Assembly: GCA_026413225.1 (NCBI GenBank)
Contig: JAPMTP010000101.1
Location: 105,150-169,149, forward strand
Source of the DNA: Otis tarda
Taxonomy: Eukaryota; Chordata; Aves; Otidiformes; Otididae
Direction of reading: 5' to 3'
DNA: 64,000 nucleotides
Under the pieces are notes generated by a model. It did not search any database. It had not been told where the DNA came from and saw only the letters and a program-made list of their open reading frames with translations. Shown here one piece after another: positions 15,069 through 24,009 of this stretch. How positions within the stretch are numbered: the first letter of the stretch is position 1; every line of letters starts with the position of its first letter. The translations under genes and the position numbers were made by a program.

Positions 15069-15345
15069 GAAATAAAATAGATAAATACTACTGGCAAACT
15101 GAAACGGAAAAGTAGAAATAAAATTTACCATGCAAAGGGATGAACAACAGAGGAATAACCAAATAGGGCTTGTAAACTACACAGATGAAATCACCGCAAC
15201 GCAATTTAAAAGGTAGAAGACAGGCAGAAAGAAATGGAAAACACAGACAGAGCACATGATGAGTGGAAATGTAAAGGCAAAATTTAGAAAACAACCGAGT
15301 ACAACTCCCAGAAGGAACAATGAGAAAATAAGACCTAGGAGCTGG
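15069..15345. repeat. Truncated last unit of the 2.89-kb array
   Basis: At about 15068 the sequence jumps inside the repeat unit. The part before it matches unit position about 640 (ends GGAGAACTACAAAGATG). The part after it matches unit position about 1945 (AATAAAATAGATAAATACTA). Roughly 1.3 kb of the unit is therefore missing. Similarity continues to about 15340 and is then lost at a GGTATACATATATATAAAT stretch, which marks the array edge. This edge copy is more diverged than the internal copies. Confidence 0.8.
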
Positions 15346-15780
15346 TCAGAGGTATACATATATATAAATAAAAATTGAAAACTAACAGGATAAATAAAAG
15401 AGCAAGAATCTATAAAAAACATGAAAAGACAGTGAAATAGAAGGAGGAATAGCTATTAAGTTTGTGAAATTGATGGACTGAAGAGCAGGGGAATGTAATA
15501 AGAAATTGAGTCAAGGAGGGAGATGATACATAGAAATATATTTTTTATATTAATGGTCTGCAATAAAATGTGGGAAAACTAAAATAGGGACAGAGTGCGA
15601 GTTAGAGAGAAACATAAGGAAAAAATTTAGGACTAGACGGTACAGGGCAGAGTGGGCAAAATGACAACATGTTTTTGGGAGCCATACAGATAGGTGGATG
15701 AACAGAGCAGGAGACAGAGGATAGGAGGAAGGGAGACAATTGCAGAAGGGTAGCAAACGTGAATCCAAATGCAGGGAACG
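15346..15780. other. Transition region, no gene seen
   Basis: A-rich, purine-skewed DNA between the end of the 2.89-kb array and the first GC-rich module. It still has short runs like the neighbouring purine blocks (GGGACAGAG, GAGAGAAACATAAGG), so it is probably a worn edge of the same repeat family. No splice sites, ORF or promoter stand out. Confidence 0.5.
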
Positions 15781-16335
15781 GGACGAGCAACTGACCGCTG
15801 CTTCTGGTGCCGGCAGGAGACCCTCACCACCACAAGTCTTCTCTGCTGCTTGGTCCTGTACTGTGCCACCTGCCCGACCCTCACCTGTTTGGCAGCATGC
15901 AGCGGACGCCTCGATGCTCCTCATCTGTGAGGCTTCCCCGATACGTGTTGGCTCATGCGCATGGTGGACAGAGCTACTGAGCTCCCAACACAGCGTGGTG
16001 GTGTGTGCTCTGAAAAGGACGGCTGGGAGGCACCTGCCTGTGGAACCCTCTTGGATTCACTCCTCAGCTGGTTCCCCTTCATCAGCTCTTTCAAGCACTC
16101 CTGCCCTCTCAATACTTTTTATAGCTGGAGCCCCTTCAAACTGCAGGACCAGCCTCACTGGCCCCACCTGGGGCTGCCCCACCTCCAGCCCCAGTTGGAG
16201 CCCATCGGGAGCAGGGGCCCTTGCCAAGACCCCACAGCACATCACCCCTCCCCTGCACCTGTCCTCAGGTGTGAACTCTGCACCCAGGGGCTGCAAATGC
16301 ATCCGGGGCACAGAGAAGTCAGGAAAAGTCTATTC
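15781..16335 (-). repeat. GC-rich module G, copy 1
   Basis: A GC-rich segment that recurs at 42770-43190 and 51850-52230 and, in part, at 23480-23760 and 45370-45640. Shared landmarks read on the minus strand include GCAGCCCCTGGGTGCAGAG (from 16290 downward), TGATGTGCTGTGGGGTCTTG and a GGCTCCAGCTATAAAAAG stretch near 16125, which looks like a TATA box only in this copy (other copies have TGTAAAG). A minus-strand ORF at 16057-16311 is open in a comparable frame at 42925-43152, but small indels shift the frame elsewhere in the module, so it is not a supported protein. The lower end (about 15790-15930) resembles the exon at 42609-42793, but its splice donor is lost (GCGGTCAG). Confidence 0.6.
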
Positions 16336-16339
16336 ATGA

Positions 16340-17160
16340 ATGCATATTAACAAAATTCCAGCAGTGAGTTCGCTACAAGGCTCCATCCAAAAATGCAGCA
16401 GGACACAGGGAGAAAAGAGAAAAGCAGGAGGAAGGACATAGAGAAAAGGCAGGGGACAGGGAATTGGAAAACGGGATGCTGCAAACGAGAGATGTGGAGT
16501 CAGCGAAGTGTGTATAGAAAGGAGAGCCAAGACATTGCGTGAATACACAGAAAGACGGGGATACAGCAGTAAATAAGAGACAGAGGGCAGGAGAGAAATG
16601 CAGAAGGAAACCCAGAACACCAAGATAAAGACAAGACAAGGAACAGGGAAAATTATGAAGTGAGGAGAGGGGGAACATCATTGGCAAAAAAATCAAAACT
16701 AGAAACAGAGAGATAGATAGAGATGGATGTAGAAAGGAAATTTTGAGAAGCAACAACCTACAACAAACATAAGCAACCAGGAACTAGCAAATTAGTGACA
16801 AAGAAACAGAAAGTCTAAAAAGTAACAGGGCACAAAACAGAGGGAAGAATTAAGAATTACAGACAGGGAGATGGAGAGTGGCAGACATACCAAGAAAATT
16901 TTGAAATCGCCGGGATACAGGTAGCATACTCAACACTTGAAAAATAGAGGAGCTGATTAGAGGGAGACATAGGAAGAAAAGGGACAGGGTACGAGAAACA
17001 CGATCAAAGAATTAGAATTAGGTCGGAGAAACAGGATAAGGTGGCAAAAAAATGTACATACCTACTGAGTTGAAGCAACTTAGGCAAGAAGTAAAAAGAT
17101 AGGGTTGGAGAGATAGAAAAAATTACAAAAGTGGTCGGGTGCAAGAAACATAGCCAATGA
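16340..17160. repeat. Purine-rich block 1
   Basis: The plus strand is almost all A and G, with degenerate repeats of 60-90 bp built round motifs such as GGGACAGGGAGATGGAGAG and AAATTTTGAGAAGCAAC. The minus strand is correspondingly pyrimidine-rich, which produces long spurious Leu/Ser/Phe/Cys ORFs. No gene is supported. If the flanking minus-strand units are transcribed, this block would be intronic or intergenic. Confidence 0.75.
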
Positions 17161-17169
17161 TTACAAGAA

Positions 17170-18100
17170 GACAGACACGGAGCCCGATGGGAGGAAACTG
17201 CAGCGACTTAATATTGGATGGCTGCCGTGTGCCCTCGGAGCTGCTCTATAGCTCCCGCTCCTCAGCGAGACAGGATGACAAAATACAACAAAAACCTTGT
17301 AGGTGGACATACAGGCAGAGAGATCGCTCACCAATGACTATCACAGGCGTAAACAGACTCAACTTGGGGAAATCCATTAAATTTATTGTTGACCAAAGTA
17401 GAGTAGAATCAACAGAAATAAGACCAAATCTAAAAAGAACACCTTTCCCCCACCCCCTCTCCCTTTTCCTGGTCTCACCTTCACTGCTTACTCCTGTACA
17501 TCGTAGCCCTGAGCAACGCAGGGTGATGTGGGATGAGAGGTGCAGTCAGTTCATCGCATGTAGTCTCGGTCGCTACTTTGTCCTCAAACTTTTTTTATTG
17601 CTGCAGCCTAGGCTCTTCTCCACGGAGTCGTGGATTCTGCCAGGAGACGCCTCCGGCGCAATCTCTCCGCACGGTCACGCCTTCCTTCAGGCACATCCTC
17701 CTGCTCTGGTGCGGGGTCCTCCACGCGCTGCCAGACGACAGCCTGCCTGACTGTGGTCATCACCACAGGCTGCAGGGAAACCTCTGTTCTGGCATCTGGA
17801 GTGCCCCCTGTCCAACCCCCTTTTTCACTGACCTTGGCATCTGCAGGGCTGGTTCGCATTTTCTCTATCACAGCTTGCGTGCAGCATTTTTTACCCGCTC
17901 TAAAATGTTCGTCGCAGAGGTGCTACCGGTGTTGCTGATGGTCTTGGCTTTGACCGGCAGCAAAGGGGGTCTTGGAACTAGAAGTGGCCCCGTCCAGCAT
18001 GGAGGCAACTCCCAGTGTCTTCTCACAGAACCCATCCCTGCAGCCCCTGCCCTGCCGCCACAGCTAACATAACCTTGCCACGTAACCCCAATACGACAGC
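17170..18100 (-). mobile_element. ERVL-like LTR remnant, minus strand
   Basis: Read on the minus strand, this segment matches the solo LTR at 29171-30308 in order. It has CCAAGGTCAGTGAA, then CTGCAGCCTGTGGTGATGACC, then GTGGAGGACCCCGCACCAGAG, GATGAACTGACTGCA and finally CCCCAAGTTGAGTCTGTTT, with an AATAAA-type signal just before the last block. It is more diverged than the other LTR. Both ends are unclear, and no target-site duplication was found. An older insertion of the same family is the best explanation. Confidence 0.75.
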
Positions 18101-18870
18101 AATCAGCACCAGGACAGAGACGTGGGCTTGAGAAATAGGGCAAGGGAGCCATAGGGAGAGGCCCAGATGGAAAAACAATATCAATGGACTACAGGCCATG
18201 TAGGAGGGAGTGGCAGGGAACCAGACTGACAGAGATGAACAAAAACAAAGAATATTGATCGGTTCCAGGGCATAGGGGGAAGAATTAAAAAACCAAACAG
18301 ACAGAGAGTTGGACAGAGATAAACTGAGAAATAACGAAAAAACCTCAATGATCTAAACAGGATGAGACAGATTAAAAAATAGGGTCAGAGAGCCAAATGC
18401 AGACAAAATGAAAAAAACCACAAGAGTGGGCTATGGGACAGAGTGGGGAAAAATTGAAACCTAGAGACTTGGAAGAAGTTTCTCTACAATACAGGACAGA
18501 GCTAGAAAAATATAAAAAACAGGGACGTGGAGCCAAACAGGTAAAGGTGGTGGGGTGGGAATTGTAAAGTGCTAAAGTGCAGACGGGGAGAAATTTAACA
18601 ATTTGGGATAAGAATACAGACAGAGATAGAGAAAGACAAAAACAGTGTTGGGCTATAGGGCCAAAACAGAGGATAAAAAAAGAGGGACAGGTAACAGGAC
18701 AGAAGTGCAGACAGAAAAGAAACAAACAACAACAGAGAGTAGAACAACAGAAAGAGGTGGACTTGGAGAATTGCAGCAGGAGAGAGGCAGGGAAGCAAAA
18801 AAATAACTGTGGTGAGAAAAAGAGAGGGTGCAGCCAGTGATGCTGAAAAGATATGACACGACCCCAGGCA
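18101..18870. repeat. Purine-rich block 2
   Basis: A/G-rich plus strand with degenerate 60-90-bp repeats (CAGGGACGTGGAGCC, GACAGAGATAGAGAAAGAC). It lies just downstream, in minus-strand terms, of the exon at 18883-19000, so it would form the start of a pyrimidine-rich intron. No ORF is credible. Confidence 0.7.
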
Positions 18871-18882
18871 GACGGGACTCGC

Positions 18883-19000
18883 CGCAGTGCCGAGAGCAGG
18901 TGCTGCTGTGAGATTTTGATGGTTCGACTGTCTCTTTGTCCATCTCTCTCTCTCCCCTGCCATCCTCCTCTATACCTCCAATGACTTGACTGTCATACAC
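18883..19000 (-). other. Predicted exon C, copy a (GC donor)
   Basis: On the minus strand a pyrimidine-rich acceptor (CTGCTTTCTTAG) precedes 118 nt beginning GTGTATGACAGTCAAGTC. The exon ends CACTGCG before GCGAGTCCC. Paralogous exons at 21546-21637, 26439-26539, 48325-48425 and 53701-53810 share the same plan, but theirs end in GTGAGT; here the donor is GC, a tolerated minor class. This copy alone is open in the frame in which copies b and d meet a TGA. Function is unknown and the exon is probably non-coding. The call rests on comparing copies, not on transcript data. Confidence 0.5.
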
Positions 19001-19202
19001 CTAAGAAAGCAGACATCTGTTTTCAGCATCTTACAGTGCTTACAACACAAGGTGTTCAAGATTCAGAGCCTCACATGCACGTACCCTGCCACGCACTGCG
19101 GTGAGCGGAGTTGTTGAAGACTACGCTAAGAGCGATCGATCCTCTCCTGGAGAGGGGGATTGTCTCATATCTGCAGCAGGAGGCAGCTACTGCCAGGACT
19201 TA

Positions 19203-19214
19203 CTTTATTTTATT
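19203..19214 (-). terminator. Intronic poly(A) signal after exon B, copy a
   Basis: On the minus strand AATAAAATAAAG lies 15-26 nt after the exon B splice donor. The same arrangement occurs in copy c (43746-43756) but not in copies b and d. If used, it would end transcripts within the first intron. Confidence 0.4.
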
Positions 19215-19229
19215 CTTCGGCTGCTTTAC

Positions 19230-19419
19230 CTTTTTCTGGTCTCTCCAGCTTCAGCTGCGGCGGCTCCCGTCCACAGCCAGTAAGCGTCCGGCCGCGGTCC
19301 TGCCTTTTCGCCCGTGCCACTAGGACAATGAGGACAAATGCGCCCCTGCAAACCTGAGCCAGATGCAGTCGACAACATCCCCGGACAGGAACTGACAACC
19401 CCAGTCCTTAGTGCTGCCT
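19230..19419 (-). other. Predicted exon B, copy a
   Basis: On the minus strand the acceptor TTTTTTTCCTCTCCCAG precedes 190 nt starting AGGCAGCACTAAGG. The exon ends ACCAGAAAAAG before the donor GTAAAG. The exon aligns with those at 21862-22039, 43772-43950 and 54053-54239, keeping both splice sites and internal blocks such as GCTGAAGCTGGAGAG. The open frame differs from copy to copy because of small indels, so the conservation is at DNA level. It lies about 230 bp upstream, in transcript sense, of exon C copy a, as in the other units. Confidence 0.55.
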
Positions 19420-20110
19420 CTGGGAGAGGAAAAAAACAACCGTTATCCACAGCGATGACTGTAGCTCTCCTCAGGCAGGAATGCCTCCTTCTGCAAGAGC
19501 TGCCAGAGACGCTGCTCTTTCCCTCAATTCATGCTAATGGCACCTGCATTTAGGGAGAATATTGCGTGTTTAGAGAGCGTTGAGGCCAGTGGTGCTGTTA
19601 AAACAGAGTTTAGAGCCATTCTGTAGCTACAGAACAGACTTCAGGGGAGAGGCTGGAGCTAGGTGCAGCTGCACGGGGTGAGTGTGGCTGAAGGAGTTTT
19701 GCCGAGTCAGTAAGGCACCCAGCGCCTTTGCCAGGAGCTGGCCCGACAGTGCCAACTCTGACTCGCTGTCAGCCTACTGCACTGGTGGATTGAAACTGTC
19801 CTGACGCTCTCAGGAAGACATGCCCCAAGCAGCACCATGTCCCGAGGCTGCAGCCCCACAGTGTACACCAGGCCATCGCAATGGCCCCCCCATGGCTCCT
19901 CGGGCCCCAGCCCGCAGCTACAGCCGTGCCCCTGCTGTGTAACCTGCTTCTGTGGACTCTGACAACTGGTCACCAAGTACAAAGGACTGCAAACACAGCC
20001 ACGAGTGCAAAAGAGATACCGAGCATTTACTTGTGACTGTGTATAAATCCTGGGAGTCCACTATGAGGCTCTGTGCCTGTATCCTCACCCTTCCCCTGAG
20101 ACAATTCAGT
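19420..20110 (-). other. Worn promoter-side segment, unit a
   Basis: Mixed-composition DNA upstream of exon B copy a in minus-strand sense. Around 19610-19680 it matches the CpG-island start at 22240-22310 (GACTTCAGGGGAGAGGCTGG, GCAGCTGCACGGGGTGAG), so it seems to be a decayed or truncated version of the promoter region. CpG density is low and no ZNF143- or NRF1-type site is left. At about 20100 a possible minus-strand acceptor (GAATTGTCTCAG) borders the next purine block. Confidence 0.45.
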
Positions 20111-21540
20111 AGTCCTTACCAGAGGAGAATATACAGAAAACAAAAATACACCCATGAGGGACAGAACACAGGAACAGAAAGAGACAAATAAAAAAAGGAG
20201 AAAGACTGAAGAGCAGATAAACTAAGGTGCAGGGAAAATAACAGTGGAATGGATAAATCAGTAAAAAAGGGATGACAAGCCCTGCTGGGACGTGGCAGAA
20301 GAAAAACAGGGTCAGTGACCAGGATGGACAAAAAGAGGGATAAAAAAAAGCAGAGAGCAAAACAAACAGGTCAAGAGAAAATGCATGCGAGAAATAAGGG
20401 AAGAAGGGAGGGGAAAAACAGGTAACAAGCCAGATAAAAGGACAGAAAAAAGAGACATGCACAGATCAGAACAAAGAGAGGGAGAAAGAAAACACAAGCG
20501 TGGACTACAAGATAAGAAAAAAGCCAGGGAGTAGTACAGAGGGGGATAACGGGACATTAAGCTACAAAACAGGACACAGCAAGGAATGACAGCACAGAAG
20601 ATATGGAGATATAGAAACCAAAAGTCAGAGGGAGGATGAAAGACAGCATATGATAAAAAGGAAAAGGAAATAGGGCAGAGAGGGAGAAAGAAACATTAGA
20701 GAGCAGACAGAGGAGGAGAGCTGCAGGATCAAGGCAGAGATATGAAAGAAGAAACAGAAAAAAATATTGCAGGGCAGGGGGGCAAAGAAAGACAGGAGAA
20801 AGGAGAGAGCAATATACGAAACAGATGAGGCAGAGGGAACCAGACAACAGGATACTGGAAGAAAGAGACAGTGAGCAGGACACTGAGACAGCAAAGACCA
20901 AAATACATGGCCCACAAGAAAAAACAAGGGCAGAGAGGTGAAGCAATACATAAAAAGGACAAGGAGTGACGACTGGGGGCAAGTAAGAGACAAACAGGAA
21001 TGAACGCAGGAACAGGGAGATATATAATGAAAAAAAACAATGACAGTGAGCAAGACACAGGGATGGACTGAGAATGATAAGACGTTAAAAAGAGAGATAG
21101 GAGGGTAGGGACACTGACCAGCACATACAGGCACAGAGAAGAAAATAAAGCCAGGGAACACACTAGAGAAATGAGGGAGGGTCAGGAAGGTGGGGAGGTG
21201 CAAGGGAAGGAAAAAAAAAAAAAGAAACCAAAACAAACAGATGCATATCAGGACAAAGAGATAGAAAAGGAAAAACCAGCAATGGGGTGCCGTACACAGA
21301 TGGAGGATTAAAAACACAAGAAAGAGGGAGAACTGCAAAACCAGAAAAAGAAAAAGCAATAGTAGAAGAAGAGAAAGGGAGACAGACCAGGACAGAGAAA
21401 CAGAAACAAGAGAAGCAATACAGGGAAACAAACAAACAAACAAAAAAAGCACAGCAGTGTGAGAAACAGAGGAGGCAAGGGGAGGGACAGAAAGGTCGCA
21501 GGACACAGAACAGCGGATATGGGGCCCCGGGGGCCTGAAA
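20111..21540. repeat. Purine-rich block 3
   Basis: About 1.4 kb of A/G-rich plus strand with degenerate 60-90-bp repeats (GGGACAAAGAGATAGAAAAG, GACAGTGAGCAGGACACTGAG). Very long pyrimidine-coded ORFs on the minus strand are artefacts of composition. It starts right after the exon C copy b donor at 21545, so it would be the intron of that unit. Confidence 0.75.
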
Positions 21541-21545
21541 CTCAC

Positions 21546-21637
21546 CGCACCTCTCGCTGTCAGCCAATTCAGATGCTTCTTTCTCCTTCTCTCTTCCTTT
21601 CCTTTTCTGTAACTCCACTCACTTGGATGTCTGCCAC
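21546..21637 (-). other. Predicted exon C, copy b
   Basis: Minus-strand acceptor CCCTCTTTTTCTTTTAG, 92-nt exon starting GTGGCAGACATCCAAG, donor GTGAGT after GAGGTGCG. The frame that reads V-A-D-I-Q-V meets TGA after E-R-S-I; the same stop is seen in copy d. The exon is followed directly by a pyrimidine-rich intron (block 3). It forms a pair with exon B copy b, 225 bp upstream in transcript sense. Confidence 0.6.
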
Positions 21638-21861
21638 CTAAAAGAAAAAGAGGGTATCTCACAGCTCTTCAGAGACAAGATGTCCTAGACACGTAGCCTT
21701 GCTTGCTCACGCACTACACATCTGTTCCATGCTTTGCGTTACACATACAGACCCTGTGCTGCATGCTGGGGGTCTAGGCTGCTGCACACTACAGAGACAA
21801 ATGCTTCATCACACAGAGAGGCAGCTGCCGGACGGATAGCCTTTGGTTTCTTCTTTTTTAC
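21638..21861 (-). other. Short intron between exons B and C, unit b
   Basis: About 220 bp between the exon B donor (GTAAAAAAG) and the exon C acceptor. Landmarks such as AGACACGTAGCCTTGCT and CACACAGAGAGGCAGCTGCC recur at matching places near 26600-26760, 43560-43740, 48480-48650 and 53850-54020, showing that the whole B-C segment was duplicated as one block. Confidence 0.5.
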
Positions 21862-22039
21862 CTTTCTCTGGCCTTGCCAGCTTCAGCAGCTCCTCTCCAG
21901 AGCTAACAAGCGTTCCACCTGTCCATCTTTGTGAAGTGCCACAAAGACAGTGATACTGGGCAGAGAGAAACCACGCAAGCCTCAGGCGACTGCAGTCAAC
22001 AGCATTCTCAAAGGAAGAACCACATCCTAAGCATGTCCT
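21862..22039 (-). other. Predicted exon B, copy b
   Basis: Minus-strand acceptor CACTTGCTCTCCCAG, 178-nt exon starting AGGACATGCTTAGG, donor GTAAAAAAG after CCAGAGAAAG. In this copy one frame is open across the exon and ends G-E-E-L-L-K-L-A-R-P-E-K, while the matching frame in copies a and d has stops. This is either a decayed coding exon or, more likely, a non-coding exon. It lies just downstream of the CpG island at 22200-23760. Confidence 0.6.
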
Positions 22040-22199
22040 CTGGGAGAGCAAGTGAATCAGCAGCAAGCATTATAACCACAGACTGACAGTACCCAAAGCC
22101 TCTCCTTCTGCAAGAGCATCTAGAGATGCCTCTCTTTCCGTGGACTGCTGCTAACAGCACCTGCGTTAAGAGAGAATCCAACGCATTTGATTGCCAGCT

Positions 22200-23760
22200 T
22201 AGAGACTTCAGGACAGGGCGTGTGAGCTTGTCCAGGGCTACAGGACAGGATTCAGGGGAGGTGCTGGAGCTGGGGGCAGCTGCACAGAGTGAGCGGCACT
22301 CAGGGAACCTCAGGTGGAGCTCTGCTGTGTTGGGGGAAGCACCTGGCATCTGTGCCTGCAGCGGGGTCCGCCTCCTTCCCCTCTTCCCCTCTCTCAGCTC
22401 TTGGGTAACTCCCCGGGGCTGCCCTCACCCGGCTCCAGCAGACCGGGACCCTGGCGTGGTGGGCACTTCGAAGCTTCCCTCCTGCCAGCCCCAGGCGGCC
22501 GGCGGGCAGGAGACAGCCCCGCACCCGCCAAAGGGGCTCCGCTCACCTCACTGCTGGTCCTGGCCCCCACCCGCCCCCGGCACACAGCCCTGCCCTGCAC
22601 TGGCGGAAGAGCTGCTCTGTAGCTGTGCAGGACTGGCACACCAGTTCTGCGCTTTGTGCGCCGCGCGCCCGTGGAGCGGCAGTGGCGTTTCGTTACCGGG
22701 AGGCAGCAACAAGCGCGGCAGCACCGCACCGCAGCACCGCATTGCCGGTACTGGCCACCGGCAGCAAGCAGCACGGCAGCGCCTGTGTGGCTCGCACCTG
22801 CAGTACCGGGTTTGGTTCGCCAGGCGGCAGCACTGAGCACGGGTGAGTGCCAAACCCCGCACGTGAAGCGCCCCAGAGTATCTCTGTTCAGCCGGCTTGA
22901 AGCCCACAGAAAACCACAGGAAAACGAGAACAAAACTACACCGGGGCCGCAGTAGTAGCACATGCTCCACATAAGCCCGAGCGCAATGCGGCGGCGTGGC
23001 AGCAAAAACTAAACCTACCTGCACGCACTGGCAAACACAGGATGGGTGCTCGGCACTGAGTGTGGAAAGACTACACCTCCCAGGATGCTCCGCGGAGCCA
23101 TCATGGCGGACCGGACGCCTCGTGCCTCAGGACTTCAGCTCCCGGCATGCTCTGTGAAGCCATAACGGCCAACCGCAAGCCCTGTACCCCAGGACTACAG
23201 TTCCCAGCATGCCCCAAAGAGCAGCCTTTCCTGCGGGCACACCGTTACCCCTGCACCGAGCGCCCCAGCACAGCCTCGCAATCCCCAGCGCGGACGCTGG
23301 CAGCCCCCACCGCTGACTCCAGCACGCCGCAGCACGGGCGCGCCCCCACTACTTTCTGTACCCGCACACAGACCGCGCCAGCCCGGCTGCTGCGCTCCTC
23401 GTGGCTTTTCCCGAGACCCGCCGGTCCATCGCCCGGCCCCGGCTCACCTTCTCCATTGCTGCAGGTGCAGCCGCAGCCCAGCGGCGCTCGGCGACCGCTC
23501 CACTCCTCCCCATGGCTCGCACTGGCCCCTCCACGGCCACCCGCGGCAGGGCAGCACCAGCCCCTCCAGCAGCACCCACCCCTTTACAAGGAGGGGCCGT
23601 CTCCATCACCCTCACTGACTGCACCTGGGGCTCCTCCAGCCCCAGCCCACAGCTGGAGCCCAGCAGGAACTGGGGGCCATTGCCTGACCCCCACACTGCA
23701 TCACCTCCTCCCCTGGGCTCTTCACAGCCCCTGGCCCCATGCAAAGGGAGCAGAAACGCA
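22200..23760 (-). promoter_or_regulatory. CpG-island promoter 1
   Basis: A GC- and CpG-rich segment between the predicted terminal exon at 23768-24005 and exon B copy b. Most of it is paralogous to 44150-45640. It carries three ZNF143/THAP11-type sites at 62-bp spacing, a YY1-like GCCATCATGGCGG at 23097-23109, a CTCF-like CGCCAGGCGGCAGC at 22819-22832 and part of GC-rich module G at 23480-23760. Long ORFs here on both strands follow from CpG richness. Its place upstream of exon B suggests it drives the minus-strand unit, though such islands are often bidirectional. Confidence 0.7.
23070..23212 (+). promoter_or_regulatory. Three ZNF143/THAP11-type sites, 62-bp period
   Basis: ACTACANNTCCCAGNATGC-type sites begin at 23070 (ACTACACCTCCCAGGATGC), 23132 (ACTTCAGCTCCCGGCATGC) and 23194 (ACTACAGTTCCCAGCATGC), exactly 62 bp apart. 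The third fits the known SBS consensus best. The spacing shows tandem duplication of a 62-bp promoter segment. The paralogous island has the same pair at 45024 and 45086. Confidence 0.8.
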
Positions 23761-23767
23761 GCCATGA

Positions 23768-24005
23768 AGTCAAAGGAGACAGCAAGTGTTTATTCAGTCA
23801 CACACATAAGTCCGAGCAGCGAGTCTGCTCTGGAGCTTGCAGCCTCCGATCCCCTCTCCGTGTCCCTGGAACGACTGCCAAGTCATTCCAGGAGCTATGC
23901 TTGTTGGTTCAGCAGGGAACATATGGTCAGTCGGCTGTGTCCTGGAGCGCTGGGCTGCTGGGCAGACTTGGAGGCTGCTAAAAACAAAGAGCAGGGTGCA
24001 CAACA
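23768..24005 (-). other. Predicted terminal exon T, copy 1
   Basis: On the minus strand a strong polypyrimidine acceptor (CTTCTCTTCTCTTGTAG) ends at 24006, and the exon runs to a poly(A) signal AATAAA (plus-strand TTTATT at 23789-23794). Copy 2 (45640-45880) keeps the acceptor, length and signal. One frame is open from the acceptor for about 70 codons in both copies and stops at the TGA touching AATAAA. Residue differences are many, so protein selection is doubtful. The upstream partner would be exon C copy c (26439-26539), across a 2.4-kb pyrimidine-rich intron. Joining those two exons does not keep this frame open. Confidence 0.55.
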
Positions 24006-24009
24006 CTAC

